From Pollutimonas sp. M17 (GTDB lineage Bacteria > Pseudomonadota > Gammaproteobacteria > Burkholderiales > Burkholderiaceae_B), in assembly GCF_025836975.1 (NCBI RefSeq), contig NZ_CP107548.1, forward strand, positions 2,294,001 through 2,358,000: a stretch of 64,000 bases of DNA. The letters are read 5' to 3'. Within the stretch, counting starts at the first letter, position 1. Each line of letters begins with the position of its first letter. Positions 9,585-19,526 of the stretch are shown one piece after another. Made by a program: the position numbers and the translations under genes. Under the pieces are notes generated by a model. It was not told the DNA's origin. It made no database searches and saw nothing but the letters and a program-made list of their open reading frames with translations.

Positions 9585-9779
9585 GGGTCGTCCGATTTTC
9601 CAAAACACACTGTCACCACGTACCGTCGCGGCGAGTTGCTGTCCCAACCGCAGTTCGATCACCGGCCTCCACGGCACGAAACTGAATCCTACGCCGTCAT
9701 CGAGCATCGCATAGCGTCCACTCACGAGCATGACCGAGCGCCGGTAGATGCCGGCCACGCGCTGGCGGAGGGGATCGAA
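9585..9779 (-). pseudogene. fragment of a relaxase C-terminus (DUF3363-like)
   Basis: On the minus strand, right after the araC stop codon, the frame reads FDPLRQRVAGIYRRSVMLV then SGRYAMLDDGVGFSFVPW and LGQQLAATVRGD, ending near WKIGRP. I recognise this as the C-terminal end of the relaxase/DUF3363 proteins of conjugative and integrative elements. The rest of that about 600-aa protein is missing and the frame is not preceded by a start. The remaining 9430-9584 stretch has no recognisable gene. This is a scar of a lost mobile element. Confidence 0.5.
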
Positions 9780-10589
9780 TCAGCACATCAAGGCTTCATA
9801 GCGCCTTGGCGTGGCGCCAAAGACCCTGCGGAACATGGCGATGAACGCGCTCGCATTGTCATATCCCAAATCCAACGCAATCGCCGTCACCTGCCTGCCA
9901 GATGCCAGCAGTTCCAGCGCCTTGAGCAAACGCACGCGCTGACGCCATTCGGTGAAAGTGAACCCGGTCTCGGCAACGAAACGGCGGGTCAGTGTCCGGG
10001 ATGCGATGCCAGCCCAGTCAGCCCATTCCTCCAACCGCCGCCCATCATCGGGCCGGTCAGACAATGCTTGGGTGATCTTCAGCAGCCGCGCATCCTGCGG
10101 CATAGGCAGGCCGAGAGCAACCTGCGGCGACGAACGGATCTCGTCGAGAATGACACCCGCCAGTCGTATCTGCGGCGCATCAAGCGCGTTGCCCGTCCAC
10201 GAGGCGGCCCGCGCCACGGCCTCGCGCATCAGGCCTGAGACAGCCAGGACGCATGGCTCGTTGGGCAGTTCGGCGCAGGCGGGTGCCGCGACATACAAGC
10301 TCCACCCCGCGAAAGGCCCATGTGAGCGCAGTCCATGCGGCACGTTTGGCGGTATCCAGACAGCATGCGTGGCGGGCACTACCCAACGGCTACTGCCCGC
10401 ATCGACCGATAGCAGGCCCGTTGTCGCGCCGAGCAACTGCCCGCGCGCATGGCGATGTCGGCGCGTGGCCCGTACCGTACTGGACTGTCGCGCCACGGCC
10501 AGCAGGAGCGGGCCGTCAGCAGCGGCGGCTTGCGCCAGCGAAATCATCGGGCCGGGCATGTTTGGCGTGAAATCGTCATTGAATGTCAT
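9780..10589 (-). CDS. AraC-family transcriptional regulator
   Basis: 269 aa. N-terminal cupin-like sensor (RRHRHARGQLLG ... WVVPATHAVWIPPNVPH, about 42-85) and C-terminal double helix-turn-helix (RRLEEWADWAGIASRTLTRRF, about 183-203, then DLGYDNASAFIAMFRRVFG, about 240-258), the layout of AraC regulators with short cupin arms. Divergent from the NTF2-like gene with 70 bp between starts, so it may control that gene. Confidence 0.87.
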   Translation of the reverse strand: MTFNDDFTPNMPGPMISLAQAAAADGPLLLAVARQSSTVRATRRHRHARGQLLGATTGLLSVDAGSSRWVVPATHAVWIPPNVPHGLRSHGPFAGWSLYVAAPACAELPNEPCVLAVSGLMREAVARAASWTGNALDAPQIRLAGVILDEIRSSPQVALGLPMPQDARLLKITQALSDRPDDGRRLEEWADWAGIASRTLTRRFVAETGFTFTEWRQRVRLLKALELLASGRQVTAIALDLGYDNASAFIAMFRRVFGATPRRYEALMC

Positions 10590-10659
10590 TTATGCCGTAC
10601 AAACGCCATTCTAGCTTGCCTACAGTATTTCTTTCTACTCGCGGTCAGGAAGACACGAC

Positions 10660-11052
10660 ATGCAAACAACCGATATCCGCTCTGCCTTGGATGATCTCCT
10701 CAACCAGCAGCAACACCCCTTGGAAGATGTGCTCGCTCGCCATTTCAGCCCCGATTACCGGCAGCGCACCAACGGGCAATGGGACGACCGCGAAGCCTTC
10801 GCGCAGCATGCGTGCAAGCTGCGCGAAGTGGTGGCCTCGGCCCGCATTGACGTGCTGGACGAACTGCGCGATGGCAACCGTTATGCAGACCGCCACCGTG
10901 TGCATGTCACCAAGCGCGATGGCTCCAAGGTCGTGCAAGAGGTGTATCTGTTCGCGGAAATGGATACCGAGGGGCGTTTCGCTCGTATCGAGGAAACCAC
11001 GCTGATGCTCGAAGGCGCGGAGTCCGACCGCGAGATGGGCAGCATGAAATGA
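10660..11052 (+). CDS. NTF2/SnoaL-like small protein
   Basis: 130 aa, cytoplasmic. The pattern LEDVLARHFSPDYRQRTNGQWDDREAF, then an ANYADRHRVHV-like beta segment and VVQEVYLFAEMDTEGRFARIEETT fits the cone-shaped NTF2-like fold; no specific activity can be read. AGGAAG 8 nt before the ATG supports the start. Divergent from the AraC regulator and followed by the truncated IS110 element. Confidence 0.6.
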   Translation: MQTTDIRSALDDLLNQQQHPLEDVLARHFSPDYRQRTNGQWDDREAFAQHACKLREVVASARIDVLDELRDGNRYADRHRVHVTKRDGSKVVQEVYLFAEMDTEGRFARIEETTLMLEGAESDREMGSMK

Positions 11053-11095
11053 CCGTGGGCTGCATGTGAGATCACCGGGCAACGTTGGCTTTGCC

Positions 11096-12046
11096 TCATC
11101 GCTGGCAGCCACAGGCCACAACGTTGGAGTGTCGCCGTGTCAACATCGTACGCACCCATGCTCCCAGGGCGTCATGTCGCTGCTCGATACGTAGCATGAT
11201 GACACGGGCGCATTGCACCAGCAGGCGTCTCAGGTTCTTGTCACCCCGTTTACTGATGCCCAGCAGGATCGGTTTTCCGCCAGTGCTGTATTGCCGTGGT
11301 ACCAGCCCAACCGAGGCGGCGAATTGACGCGCATTGGCATACTGTTTGGCATCGCCCAGTTCCGTAGCAAGCACACTGGCTGTAATCGGCCCTACACCCG
11401 GGATCTCCAGTAGCCGGGAGCTCATGTCATCTTCTGAGAGCTGTTGCGTCAGCTCCCGTTCGAGTTCGACCATCTGCTCGCTCAGATATTTAAAATGCGC
11501 GCCCAGTCGCTCCAATACTCCAATTAACCGAGGGGGCAGCGTAGCCTCGTGTTCGGCCAGTACAGCGGGCAGCCGATTGATGATTGCCGGGCCCTTGGGC
11601 AGACTGACACCGAACTCCAGCAGAAAGCCGTGGTTGATTGTGGCAGTACGGTCGCGCACCAGTGCTTCGCGTACGCGGTGCAGTGCCGATATCGTCTGCT
11701 GGGCCTCAGTGCGTGGACTCACAAACCGCATGCTCGGGCGCGAGGCCGCCTCGCAAATTGCCTGCGCATCGGCAAAATCATTCTTGTTGCCTTGCACGAA
11801 AGGCTTCACGAATTGGGGAGAAATGAGCTTGGCCTGATGGCCTAATGCAGTGACTCGCCGCGCCACCCAGTGCGCACCCGCGCAGGCTTCCATCACAACT
11901 GTGCAAGAGGGGAAGTTACCCAGCAGCGTGAACATCTGGCTGCGAGTGAGCTTCTTGCGAAAGACCATGTGCCCAGCCTTGTCCTGCCCGTGCAGGTGGA
12001 AGCTGTGTTTGCCAAGGTCAATGCCGATTAATGTGACGTCGCTCAT
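11096..12046 (-). mobile_element. IS110-family transposase, 3' end truncated
   Basis: 316 aa from the ATG at 12046. N-terminal DEDD RuvC-like domain (GIDLGKHSFH with D10, VVMEACAG with E53, NDFADA with D90/D93) and C-terminal Transposase_20 domain (LLEIPGVGPITASVLATELG, then FAASVGLVPRQYSTGGK and ISKRGDKNLRRLLVQCAR). The protein ends HSNVVAC-GCQR, whereas relatives continue for about 20-25 residues (HSNVVACALANK... pattern), so the 3' end has been replaced. A 9-bp direct repeat CAACGTTGG occurs at 11080-11088 and 11119-11127, across the apparent breakpoint. The element is probably inactive. Confidence 0.85.
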
Positions 12047-12068
12047 GATGGCCTCCCAGAAAGGACAA

Positions 12069-12101
12069 ATCCCTACGTAGCGTAATCCGCTTCGTAGGGA
12101 T
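12069..12101 (-). repeat. inverted repeat upstream of the IS110 transposase
   Basis: Arms of 14 bp (ATCCCTACGTAGCG / CGCTTCGTAGGGAT, one mismatch) around a 5-nt loop, 22 nt upstream of the transposase start. IS110-group elements carry their bridge RNA in the non-coding segment before the transposase, and this hairpin lies in that place; it could be part of such an RNA or of the element end. Confidence 0.6.
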
Positions 12102-12117
12102 CGGGCTGACCATCTCA

Positions 12118-12137
12118 TTAAAACCCGCCGAAGCGGG
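12118..12137 (-). terminator. terminator with UUCG loop, downstream of peroxiredoxin
   Basis: The minus strand reads CCCGC-TTCG-GCGGG-TTTT. It also forms the left arm of a larger inverted repeat, AACCCGCCGAA (12122-12132) with TTCGGCGGGTT (12164-12174). It would stop transcripts from the peroxiredoxin gene before the IS110 element. Confidence 0.7.
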
Positions 12138-12186
12138 CTTCCCAAAGCATGGGAGAGGCCTGTTTCGGCGGGTTCTGGATCCAGAC

Positions 12187-12213
12187 GCCCCGGGCTTTTT
12201 TCAGCCCGGGCGC
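12187..12213. repeat. GC-rich hairpin after the peroxiredoxin gene
   Basis: GCCCCGGGCT / AGCCCGGGC arms around a TTTTTC loop, 18 bp past the peroxiredoxin stop. No T-run follows on the minus strand, so it may assist the stronger terminator at 12118-12137 or stabilise the mRNA end. Confidence 0.5.
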
Positions 12214-12230
12214 AAAGACGGCGGATCTTC

Positions 12231-12872
12231 TTACTTGTTGGGCTGGGGCGTGATGCGCAGGTAGGGGCGCACGGCGGTATAGCCCTTGGGGAATTTTTCC
12301 TTCAGGACGGCTTCATCCTTGATGGACGGCACGATGATGACGTCATCGCCGTCTTCCCAGTTGACCGGCGTCGCCACGCTGTGGCTGTCGGTAAGCTGCA
12401 GGGAATCGAGCACGCGCAGGATTTCGTTGAAATTGCGCCCCGTGCTGGCCGGGTAGGTCAGCGTCAGGCGTACTTTGCGGGACGGATCGATGAGGAAGAC
12501 CGAACGCACCGTGGCCGTCGTGCTGGCATTGGGGTGGATCATGTCGTACAGCGTGGAAACCTTGCGATCCTGGTCGGCCAGGATGGGAAATTCCACCTTG
12601 GTCTTCTGGGTGTCGTTGATGTCTTCTATCCATTTGCGGTGCGACTCGGCATCGTCCACGGAAACGGCAATGACCTTGGCATTGCGTTTGGCGAATTCGC
12701 CGGACACGATGGCGGTGTAGCCCAATTCGGTGGTGCAGACAGGCGTGAAGTCGGCGGGGTGGGAAAAAAGGACCCCCCAGCTGTCGCCCAGATAATCATA
12801 GAAACGGATTTTCCCGATAGAGGAATCCTGCTCGAAATCAGGGGCGGTATCGCCCAGACGCAAAGTAGTCAT
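12231..12872 (-). CDS. 1-Cys peroxiredoxin (Prx6 type)
   Basis: Reduces hydroperoxides. 213 aa from the ATG at 12872 (MTTLRLGDTAPDFEQD). The peroxidatic cysteine C46 lies in SHPADFTPVCTTEL, and no resolving cysteine is seen elsewhere; the long C-terminal region (VNWEDGDDVIIVPS to PKGYTAVRPYLRITPQ) is the Prx6 dimerisation part. A longer frame to 12899 adds MCCFTKRAA and is not expected. Monocistronic, between the IS110 remnant and the acyl-CoA dehydrogenase. Confidence 0.92.
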   Translation of the reverse strand: MTTLRLGDTAPDFEQDSSIGKIRFYDYLGDSWGVLFSHPADFTPVCTTELGYTAIVSGEFAKRNAKVIAVSVDDAESHRKWIEDINDTQKTKVEFPILADQDRKVSTLYDMIHPNASTTATVRSVFLIDPSRKVRLTLTYPASTGRNFNEILRVLDSLQLTDSHSVATPVNWEDGDDVIIVPSIKDEAVLKEKFPKGYTAVRPYLRITPQPNK

Positions 12873-12965
12873 GGCAGCTCTCTTAGTAAAACAACACACA
12901 GAAAAGGTATGCCTTATATTGTGGCAGCATAAGCCGGCTTAAGGAAATAAGATATTCGTATAACC

Positions 12966-14789
12966 TTATGCGCCGATTGCCGGGGAAGCATACCGGTTTG
13001 CCAGCCCTCCTTCCAGGATGGCGGCGGACAGGGATTCGGCCCGCGGCAGGACGTGGGCCGCGTAAAACACGGCGGTCGCGAATTTCTGGCGATGGAACTG
13101 CGTTGCCGTTCCCGCAGCCTCGTGTTCCAAGCAGGCCAGCGCCGCGCGGGCCATTTGCCAGCCCGCATGCACCACACCCGCCAGCATCAGATACGGAACA
13201 CTGCCCATGAAAACCGCCCGCAAGTCGCTGCGTGCATTGGCCAGCAGGAAGCCGCCGGCCTGCTCGTAGGCGTCGATCGCCCGTCCAAGGCGGCGGGCCA
13301 TCAGCGCCAGGCCTTCGGCATCGGCACCGTCGTTGGCGGCCGCCTGCTCAAGCTGTTGGGCCGTTGCGCGCATCTCCTGCGCCAGCGCCTTGGCGACGGC
13401 ACCGCCATCGCGCAGCAGCTTGCGGCCGATGAAATCATTGGCCTGTATGGCCGTGGTGCCTTCGTAAATGGGCAGTATCCGGGCATCGCGGTAATGCTGC
13501 GCCGCGCCGGTTTCTTCGATGAAGCCCATGCCCCCATGCACCTGGACGCCCAGCGAGGCGACCTCTACCGACGTCTCGGTGGAAAATCCCTTGACCACGG
13601 GCACATAGTATTCGTACAAAGCCTTGTTTCTGGCACGCTCGGCCGGATCGGCATGCCGGCGCGATTTGTCGCAGGCCGCCGCCGCCACATAGGCCAGGGA
13701 CCGCGCGCCCTCGGTCAAGGCCTTCATGGTCAGCAGCATGCGCTGCACGTCGGGGTGGTCGACAATGGCCACCGGCCCTTCCGACCCTTCCAGGGCCTGG
13801 CCTTGCAGGCGCTCGCGCGCATAGGCCGCGGCTTGCTGCAACGCCCGCTCGGACAAGGCCACCCCTTGTATGCCCACCGCATAACGGGCCGCATTCATCA
13901 TGATGAACATGTATTCCAGCCCGCGGTTTTCCTCGCCGACCAGATAGCCCACGGCGCCTTCGCCGACATCGCCCTTGCCCGACCCGTACAGGAGCACGGC
14001 GGTCGGGCTGCCGTGTATGCCCAGCTTGTGTTCCAGCGACGCGCACCAGACATCGTTGCGCGCGCCCAGCGAACCGTCGTCATCGACCAGGTATTTGGGA
14101 ACGATGAACAGCGAGATCCCCTTCACGCCCTTGGGCGCGTCCGGCGTGCGCGCCAGCACCAGGTGCACGATGTTTTCGGCCATATCGTGCTCGCCGTAGG
14201 TGATGAAGATCTTCTGGCCGGAAAGCCGGTAGCTGCCGTCGTCCTGCCTGGCCGCCCGGGTGGCAAGCAGGGCCAGGTCCGAGCCCGCTTGCGGCTCGGT
14301 CAGGTTCATGGTGCCCGTCCAGCGACCTTCGAGCATGGGCGGAATGAACAGGGATTGCTGCTTCGGCGTGCCCACGGTCGTCAAGGCCTCGATCACGCCA
14401 TCGGTCAGCAAGGGGCAGAGGGAGAACGCCAGGCTGGCCGCATTGATGTTTTCGCTGGCCGGCGCGCCCACCAGCTTGGGCAACCCCTGGCCGCCCCATT
14501 CCTGCTCATGCTGCAGGCCTTGCCAGCCCCCTTGTGCAAACTCGTTGAAGGCCTGCTTGAAGCCCGGAGAGGTCGCCACCTTGCCGTCCGACCATTTCGC
14601 GCCCGAGGTATCGCCCTGGCGATTGAGCGGCGCAATGGCCTGCTCCACGAAGCGGGCGTTTTCCTCGAGCACCGCATCGACCAGGTCTTCCGTAATCTCT
14701 TCAAACCCCGGCAAGGCGAGAACGCCGTCCAGATCGGCCAGTTCCTTGATGATGAAACGTATATCCTGGGTGGGGGCGCGATAAGTCAT
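12966..14789 (-). CDS. acyl-CoA dehydrogenase, long C-terminal form (FadE/DmdC-like)
   Basis: FAD enzyme that oxidises acyl-CoA to enoyl-CoA and passes electrons to ETF. 607 aa from the ATG at 14789, preceded by GGAGGAAG. N-terminal extension (about 1-75), the acyl-CoA dehydrogenase signature MNLTEPQAGSDLA (about 160-172), KIFITYGEHDMAENI, the VQVHGGMGFIEETG region (about 425-438) and IYEGTTAIQANDFIGRK are visible, followed by an about 130-residue C-terminal domain typical of 3-methylmercaptopropionyl-CoA dehydrogenase-like proteins. Which acyl-CoA is used is not evident. Lies just after etfBA, its electron acceptor. Confidence 0.9.
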   Translation of the reverse strand: MTYRAPTQDIRFIIKELADLDGVLALPGFEEITEDLVDAVLEENARFVEQAIAPLNRQGDTSGAKWSDGKVATSPGFKQAFNEFAQGGWQGLQHEQEWGGQGLPKLVGAPASENINAASLAFSLCPLLTDGVIEALTTVGTPKQQSLFIPPMLEGRWTGTMNLTEPQAGSDLALLATRAARQDDGSYRLSGQKIFITYGEHDMAENIVHLVLARTPDAPKGVKGISLFIVPKYLVDDDGSLGARNDVWCASLEHKLGIHGSPTAVLLYGSGKGDVGEGAVGYLVGEENRGLEYMFIMMNAARYAVGIQGVALSERALQQAAAYARERLQGQALEGSEGPVAIVDHPDVQRMLLTMKALTEGARSLAYVAAAACDKSRRHADPAERARNKALYEYYVPVVKGFSTETSVEVASLGVQVHGGMGFIEETGAAQHYRDARILPIYEGTTAIQANDFIGRKLLRDGGAVAKALAQEMRATAQQLEQAAANDGADAEGLALMARRLGRAIDAYEQAGGFLLANARSDLRAVFMGSVPYLMLAGVVHAGWQMARAALACLEHEAAGTATQFHRQKFATAVFYAAHVLPRAESLSAAILEGGLANRYASPAIGA

Positions 14790-14880
14790 ACTTCCTCCGT
14801 AAGCCAATGCTGGCGTGAATACCTACAGCTGGACGGCGGCGCGATTCGTGCGGCACGGGGCTGGCGCGGCAGTCCGGGGC

Positions 14881-14919
14881 AAAAAAAAGCCTGCAAACGT
14901 GGACGGGTTCGCAGGCTTT
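14881..14919 (-). terminator. rho-independent terminator after etfA
   Basis: Stem GCCTGC / GCAGGC extended by A/T pairs, followed on the minus strand by eight T's. Separates etfBA from the acyl-CoA dehydrogenase gene. Confidence 0.88.
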
Positions 14920-14936
14920 CATGGCAAGGTAAAAAC

Positions 14937-15866
14937 CTACAATGCCTGGACCAGTTCGGGGACCGCCTGGAACAGATCGGCCACCAGGCCGTAATCGGCC
15001 ACGCCGAAGATGGGCGCTTCGGCATCTTTATTGATGGCGACGATGACCTTGGAATCCTTCATGCCCGCCAGGTGCTGGATGGCGCCCGAAATACCGACGG
15101 CCACATACAGCTGGGGTGCAACGATTTTTCCGGTCTGGCCAACCTGCCAGTCGTTGGGCGCGTAGCCCGCGTCGACCGCGGCGCGCGATGCGCCAAGCGC
15201 CGCGCCCAGCTTGTCGGCCAGGGCATCCAGGATCTTGAAGTTCTCGGCGCTGCCCAGGCCGCGTCCACCCGACACCACCACCGAGGCGCCGGCCAGTTCG
15301 GGCCGGTCGCTTTTCGCGACCTCGCGGCCCACAAAGGAAGACAGGCCCGAATCGTCCGCCGCGCCAATCGATTCGACCGCCGCGCTGCCGCCCTGGGCCG
15401 CCGCGCCGTCGAACGCCGTGGTGCGCACAGTGATGACTTTGACGGCATCGGCCGACTGCACCGTGGCGATTGCATTGCCGGCGTAAATGGGCCGTGTGAA
15501 GGTATCGGCCGATTCAACCGAAAGAATATCGGAGATCTGGGCCACATCGAGCTTGGCCGCAACGCGGGGAGCCACGTTCTTGCCTGCCGCCGTCGCCGGG
15601 AAAAGGATGTGGCTGTAGCCGCCGGCCACCGCCAGCACCTGCGCCGCGACGTTTTCAGCCAGGCCTTCGGCCAGGGCCGGGCCATCGGCCAGCAGCACCT
15701 TGGCCACGCCGGCCACCTGTGCGGCCTGCTCGGCCACGCCCTGGGCGCCGTTGCCCGCGACCAGCACATGGATGTCGCCGCCCAGCTTGGATGCCGCGGC
15801 GACCGTATTGAGCGTCGCCGCCTTCAATTGCGCGTTATCGTGTTCAGCAATTACCAGTATCGTCAT
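14937..15866 (-). CDS. etfA: electron transfer flavoprotein alpha subunit
   Basis: FAD-carrying subunit of the ETF heterodimer, 309 aa. The C-terminal FAD domain is clear: [20 protein letters not shown] (about 197-216), [38 protein letters not shown] and [19 protein letters not shown]. Abuts etfB with no gap. Passes electrons from acyl-CoA dehydrogenases to ETF-ubiquinone oxidoreductase. Confidence 0.96.
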   Translation of the reverse strand: MTILVIAEHDNAQLKAATLNTVAAASKLGGDIHVLVAGNGAQGVAEQAAQVAGVAKVLLADGPALAEGLAENVAAQVLAVAGGYSHILFPATAAGKNVAPRVAAKLDVAQISDILSVESADTFTRPIYAGNAIATVQSADAVKVITVRTTAFDGAAAQGGSAAVESIGAADDSGLSSFVGREVAKSDRPELAGASVVVSGGRGLGSAENFKILDALADKLGAALGASRAAVDAGYAPNDWQVGQTGKIVAPQLYVAVGISGAIQHLAGMKDSKVIVAINKDAEAPIFGVADYGLVADLFQAVPELVQAL

Positions 15867-16616
15867 TTAAACCACCTTTGCTTCATTCTTCAGTTTGTCG
15901 ACCAGCGTGGCCACGTCGGGCACGGTGATGCCCGCGGAACGCGCCGGCGGCTCGGTAACCTTCAGGGTCTTCAGGCGCGGGGCGACGTCCACGCCCAGCT
16001 CTTCCGGCGTGACGACATCCAGTGTCTTTTTCTTGGCCTTCATGATGTTGGGCAGCGTCACATAACGCGGCTCGTTCAGGCGCAAATCGGTCGTGACGAT
16101 GGCCGGCAGCTTGAGCGACAGCGTTTCCAGGCCGCCGTCGACTTCGCGCGTGACGGTGACGTTGCCGCCTTCCACCTCGACCTTGCTGGCGAAGGTGGCT
16201 TGCGGCCAGTCCAGCAAGGCGGCCAGCATCTGGCCCGTCTGGTTGGCGTCGTCATCGATGGCCTGCTTGCCCAGGATGACCAGCTGGGGCTGTTCCTTGT
16301 CGACCAGGGCCTTGAGCAGCTTGGCCACGGCCAGGGGCTGCAGCTCGGCGTCGGTCTGCACCAGGGCGGCGCGGTCGGCGCCGATGGCCATGGCGGTACG
16401 CAGGGTTTCCTGGCATTGCGCAACGCCGCAGGAGACTGCGACGATTTCGGTGGCCACGCCCTTTTCCTTCAGGCGGGTGGCTTCTTCGACGGCGATTTCA
16501 TCGAAGGGATTCATGGACATTTTCACATTGGCGATATCCACGCCGCTTTGATCGGACTTCACGCGTACTTTGACGTTGTAATCAACGACACGCTTGACAG
16601 GTACCAGCACCTTCAT
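15867..16616 (-). CDS. etfB: electron transfer flavoprotein beta subunit
   Basis: AMP-binding beta subunit of ETF, 249 aa. [19 protein letters not shown] at the start, [18 protein letters not shown] (about 37-54), [11 protein letters not shown], and the ETF-beta signature region [21 protein letters not shown] (in parts, about 158-178) with [20 protein letters not shown]. Forms an operon with etfA and probably with the hydrolase gene 47 bp upstream. Confidence 0.96.
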   Translation of the reverse strand: MKVLVPVKRVVDYNVKVRVKSDQSGVDIANVKMSMNPFDEIAVEEATRLKEKGVATEIVAVSCGVAQCQETLRTAMAIGADRAALVQTDAELQPLAVAKLLKALVDKEQPQLVILGKQAIDDDANQTGQMLAALLDWPQATFASKVEVEGGNVTVTREVDGGLETLSLKLPAIVTTDLRLNEPRYVTLPNIMKAKKKTLDVVTPEELGVDVAPRLKTLKVTEPPARSAGITVPDVATLVDKLKNEAKVV

Positions 16617-16663
16617 CGAGCTCTCTCCAGAGGATCTAAAAACAGATATGCAAACGGCTTATT

Positions 16664-17587
<924 letters not shown>

Positions 17588-17597
17588 AAGGATGATT

Positions 17598-18821
17598 ATG
17601 TTCAAAGCAGTCCGCATATTGCAAGTCGGATCCATCGCCCTGTTCCTGGCCGGCTGCGCCGCCAACAAAACCACCGCGCTGGCGCAGGCGCCGCTGGCTT
17701 CCCCAGCCGCTGCAACATCCAGTTCGCCCATGACGGCAGAAGCAGCCATGCCTGTCCCGGAAGCGGCGCCGTCCATCGAAGCGGGTTCCTCCGTCGTCGG
17801 CCTGACAAGCTACCGGCAAGCCGATGGCCGGCTGATCCCGGCGATCCAGGCCTATGCCCTTGAAGTCGCGCGCGTGCGCCACATACCGCTGGCCCATGTG
17901 GAGGCCTTGCTAAAGGATGCCCAGTACAACGCCACGGCGGCCCGGCTGATGGCGCCGGCCAAGACGCGCATACGCCGCAGCTGGGTGACCTACCGAAACC
18001 GCTTCGTCGAACCCGTGCGCATCAACGCCGGCCGGACATTCTGGGAGCAGAACAAATCCACCCTGGACCGGGCGGCACGCGACTACGGGGTGCCGCCGTC
18101 CATCATCGTGGCCATCATAGGCGTGGAAACCATTTACGGCCGGCACACCGGCAACTTCCGCGTGCTCGATGCCCTGGCCACCCTGGGCTTCAGCTATCCC
18201 GACGACAGCCGGCCCGAACGCAGCCAGCTGTTCCGCGACCAGTTGGCCGACCTGATCCAGCTGGATTACGAAAAGAAGCTCAACGCCAAAGAAGCCATGG
18301 GCTCATTCGCCGGCGCCATGGGCCTGCCGCAATTCATGCCGGGCAGCCTGATGCGCTATGCGGCCGACGGCAACAGCGACGGCCGCATCGATCTCCTTTA
18401 CACCGTCGACGACGCCATTGTGTCCGTGGCGCGTTTCCTGCGGCTGCACGGCTGGGTCCCGGGCTTGCCTGTGTTCGCACCCGCCACCTTGCCCCCGAAT
18501 CCACAACCGATGGTCGTGGGAGGCTTGTACCCCACCTACGATTGGACTCAGCTACAGGCCCAGGGCGTGGCGGCGCGGCCGCTGCCCGGCGCGCAGGCGG
18601 CAAGCGCCCCCAAGCCGGCCAACGCCGCAGCCGACTGGCGCCAGTACAAAATGGGCATCGTCGACTTGCTGGACGAGCCGCGCAAGCTTGCCGAATACCG
18701 CATCGGCACGCCCAACTTCTTTGCCATCACGCATTACAACCGAAGCTATTTCTACGCCACCTCGGTCAACGACCTGGCAAAGGCCCTGGCGGACGGCATG
18801 GGATACGGCGGGCCGGACTGA
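17598..18821 (+). CDS. mltB: lytic murein transglycosylase B, lipoprotein
   Basis: Cleaves the MurNAc-GlcNAc bond of peptidoglycan at the periplasmic face of the outer membrane. 407 aa from the ATG at 17598 (AAGGA 5 nt upstream; an ATG at 17592 is the alternative). Lipoprotein signal ending in LFLAGC, so the mature protein starts at the Cys near residue 20. An Ala/Pro-rich linker (about 25-65) leads to the SLT domain: catalytic Glu in IIGVETIYGRHTG (E177), AMGSFAGAMGLPQFMPGS, and NGDGRIDL-like calcium loop DGNSDGRIDLLYTVDDA. Family identification is firm; which paralogue (MltB versus MltB-like) is less so. Confidence 0.9.
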   Translation: MFKAVRILQVGSIALFLAGCAANKTTALAQAPLASPAAATSSSPMTAEAAMPVPEAAPSIEAGSSVVGLTSYRQADGRLIPAIQAYALEVARVRHIPLAHVEALLKDAQYNATAARLMAPAKTRIRRSWVTYRNRFVEPVRINAGRTFWEQNKSTLDRAARDYGVPPSIIVAIIGVETIYGRHTGNFRVLDALATLGFSYPDDSRPERSQLFRDQLADLIQLDYEKKLNAKEAMGSFAGAMGLPQFMPGSLMRYAADGNSDGRIDLLYTVDDAIVSVARFLRLHGWVPGLPVFAPATLPPNPQPMVVGGLYPTYDWTQLQAQGVAARPLPGAQAASAPKPANAAADWRQYKMGIVDLLDEPRKLAEYRIGTPNFFAITHYNRSYFYATSVNDLAKALADGMGYGGPD

Positions 18822-18841
18822 GGCCCGCGGCAGCCCTCCCG

Positions 18842-19477
18842 TCAAGCCGATGGCGCCGTGATGGGAGGGCGACCGGAGGAGATGGCCCTATCCAGCAGGT
18901 CCAGCCTGTCCTGCCCCCAGAAAGGCTCGTCTCGATAAAAATAAAAGGGCGCGCCGAAGACCTGGCGCGCAATGGCCTCCTGGGTCAGCGCCGCTTCCTG
19001 CCGGCCCAGTTCCGCATCCGGAGCTTGTGCCGACAGCCTGTCGCCGTCGAGGCCGTTGGCCGAGGCCAAGCGGCGCAAGGTGGCCGGATCGGCGATGTCC
19101 AGCTCGTCGGCCCAGACCGCCCGCAAGCATGCATGGACAAAGGTTTCCACGTCCTGGCCGTCACGCAGAGCTGCCAGCAGCATGCGATGCGCCAGAGAGG
19201 GATCGGCCGGATAATATCGGGGGTGCAGCACCAGGTCTATCCCGCGGATATCGCGCCAACGCTGCATCTCCACCAAGCGATAGGCCTGCCTTGGCAGGGC
19301 GCGTTCCTTCACGGGCTTGCCCCCGCCGGCGGCGAATACGGCCAGCAGGTCGACCGGCTTATATACGATCTCGGCATCATGCCTTTGCGCCAGATCGCGG
19401 AAGACATGGCTGCCCACGTAGGACCAAAGAGAAATGAAGCTGAAGTAATACTCTATCTTGGGTTTGCTATCGCTCAT
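18842..19477 (-). CDS. 2-hydroxychromene-2-carboxylate isomerase/DsbA-family protein
   Basis: 211 aa, thioredoxin-fold protein of the HCCA isomerase (GST kappa-like) family. The N-terminal IEYYFSFISLWSYVG carries the serine-type active site (YFSF.SLWSY) in place of a CxxC, and RQVFGAPFYFYRDEPFWGQDRLDLLDRAI near the C-terminus is the family's signature end (GVPTF..... FWGQDRL). Start at 19477 (MSDSKPKIEYY). Likely role in aromatic degradation or glutathione chemistry; natural substrate unknown. Confidence 0.85.
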   Translation of the reverse strand: MSDSKPKIEYYFSFISLWSYVGSHVFRDLAQRHDAEIVYKPVDLLAVFAAGGGKPVKERALPRQAYRLVEMQRWRDIRGIDLVLHPRYYPADPSLAHRMLLAALRDGQDVETFVHACLRAVWADELDIADPATLRRLASANGLDGDRLSAQAPDAELGRQEAALTQEAIARQVFGAPFYFYRDEPFWGQDRLDLLDRAISSGRPPITAPSA

Positions 19478-19526
19478 ACGGCTGCTCCGGTTTGAATTCA
19501 GTGCCTGGCCACCATTTTCCAGGAAA

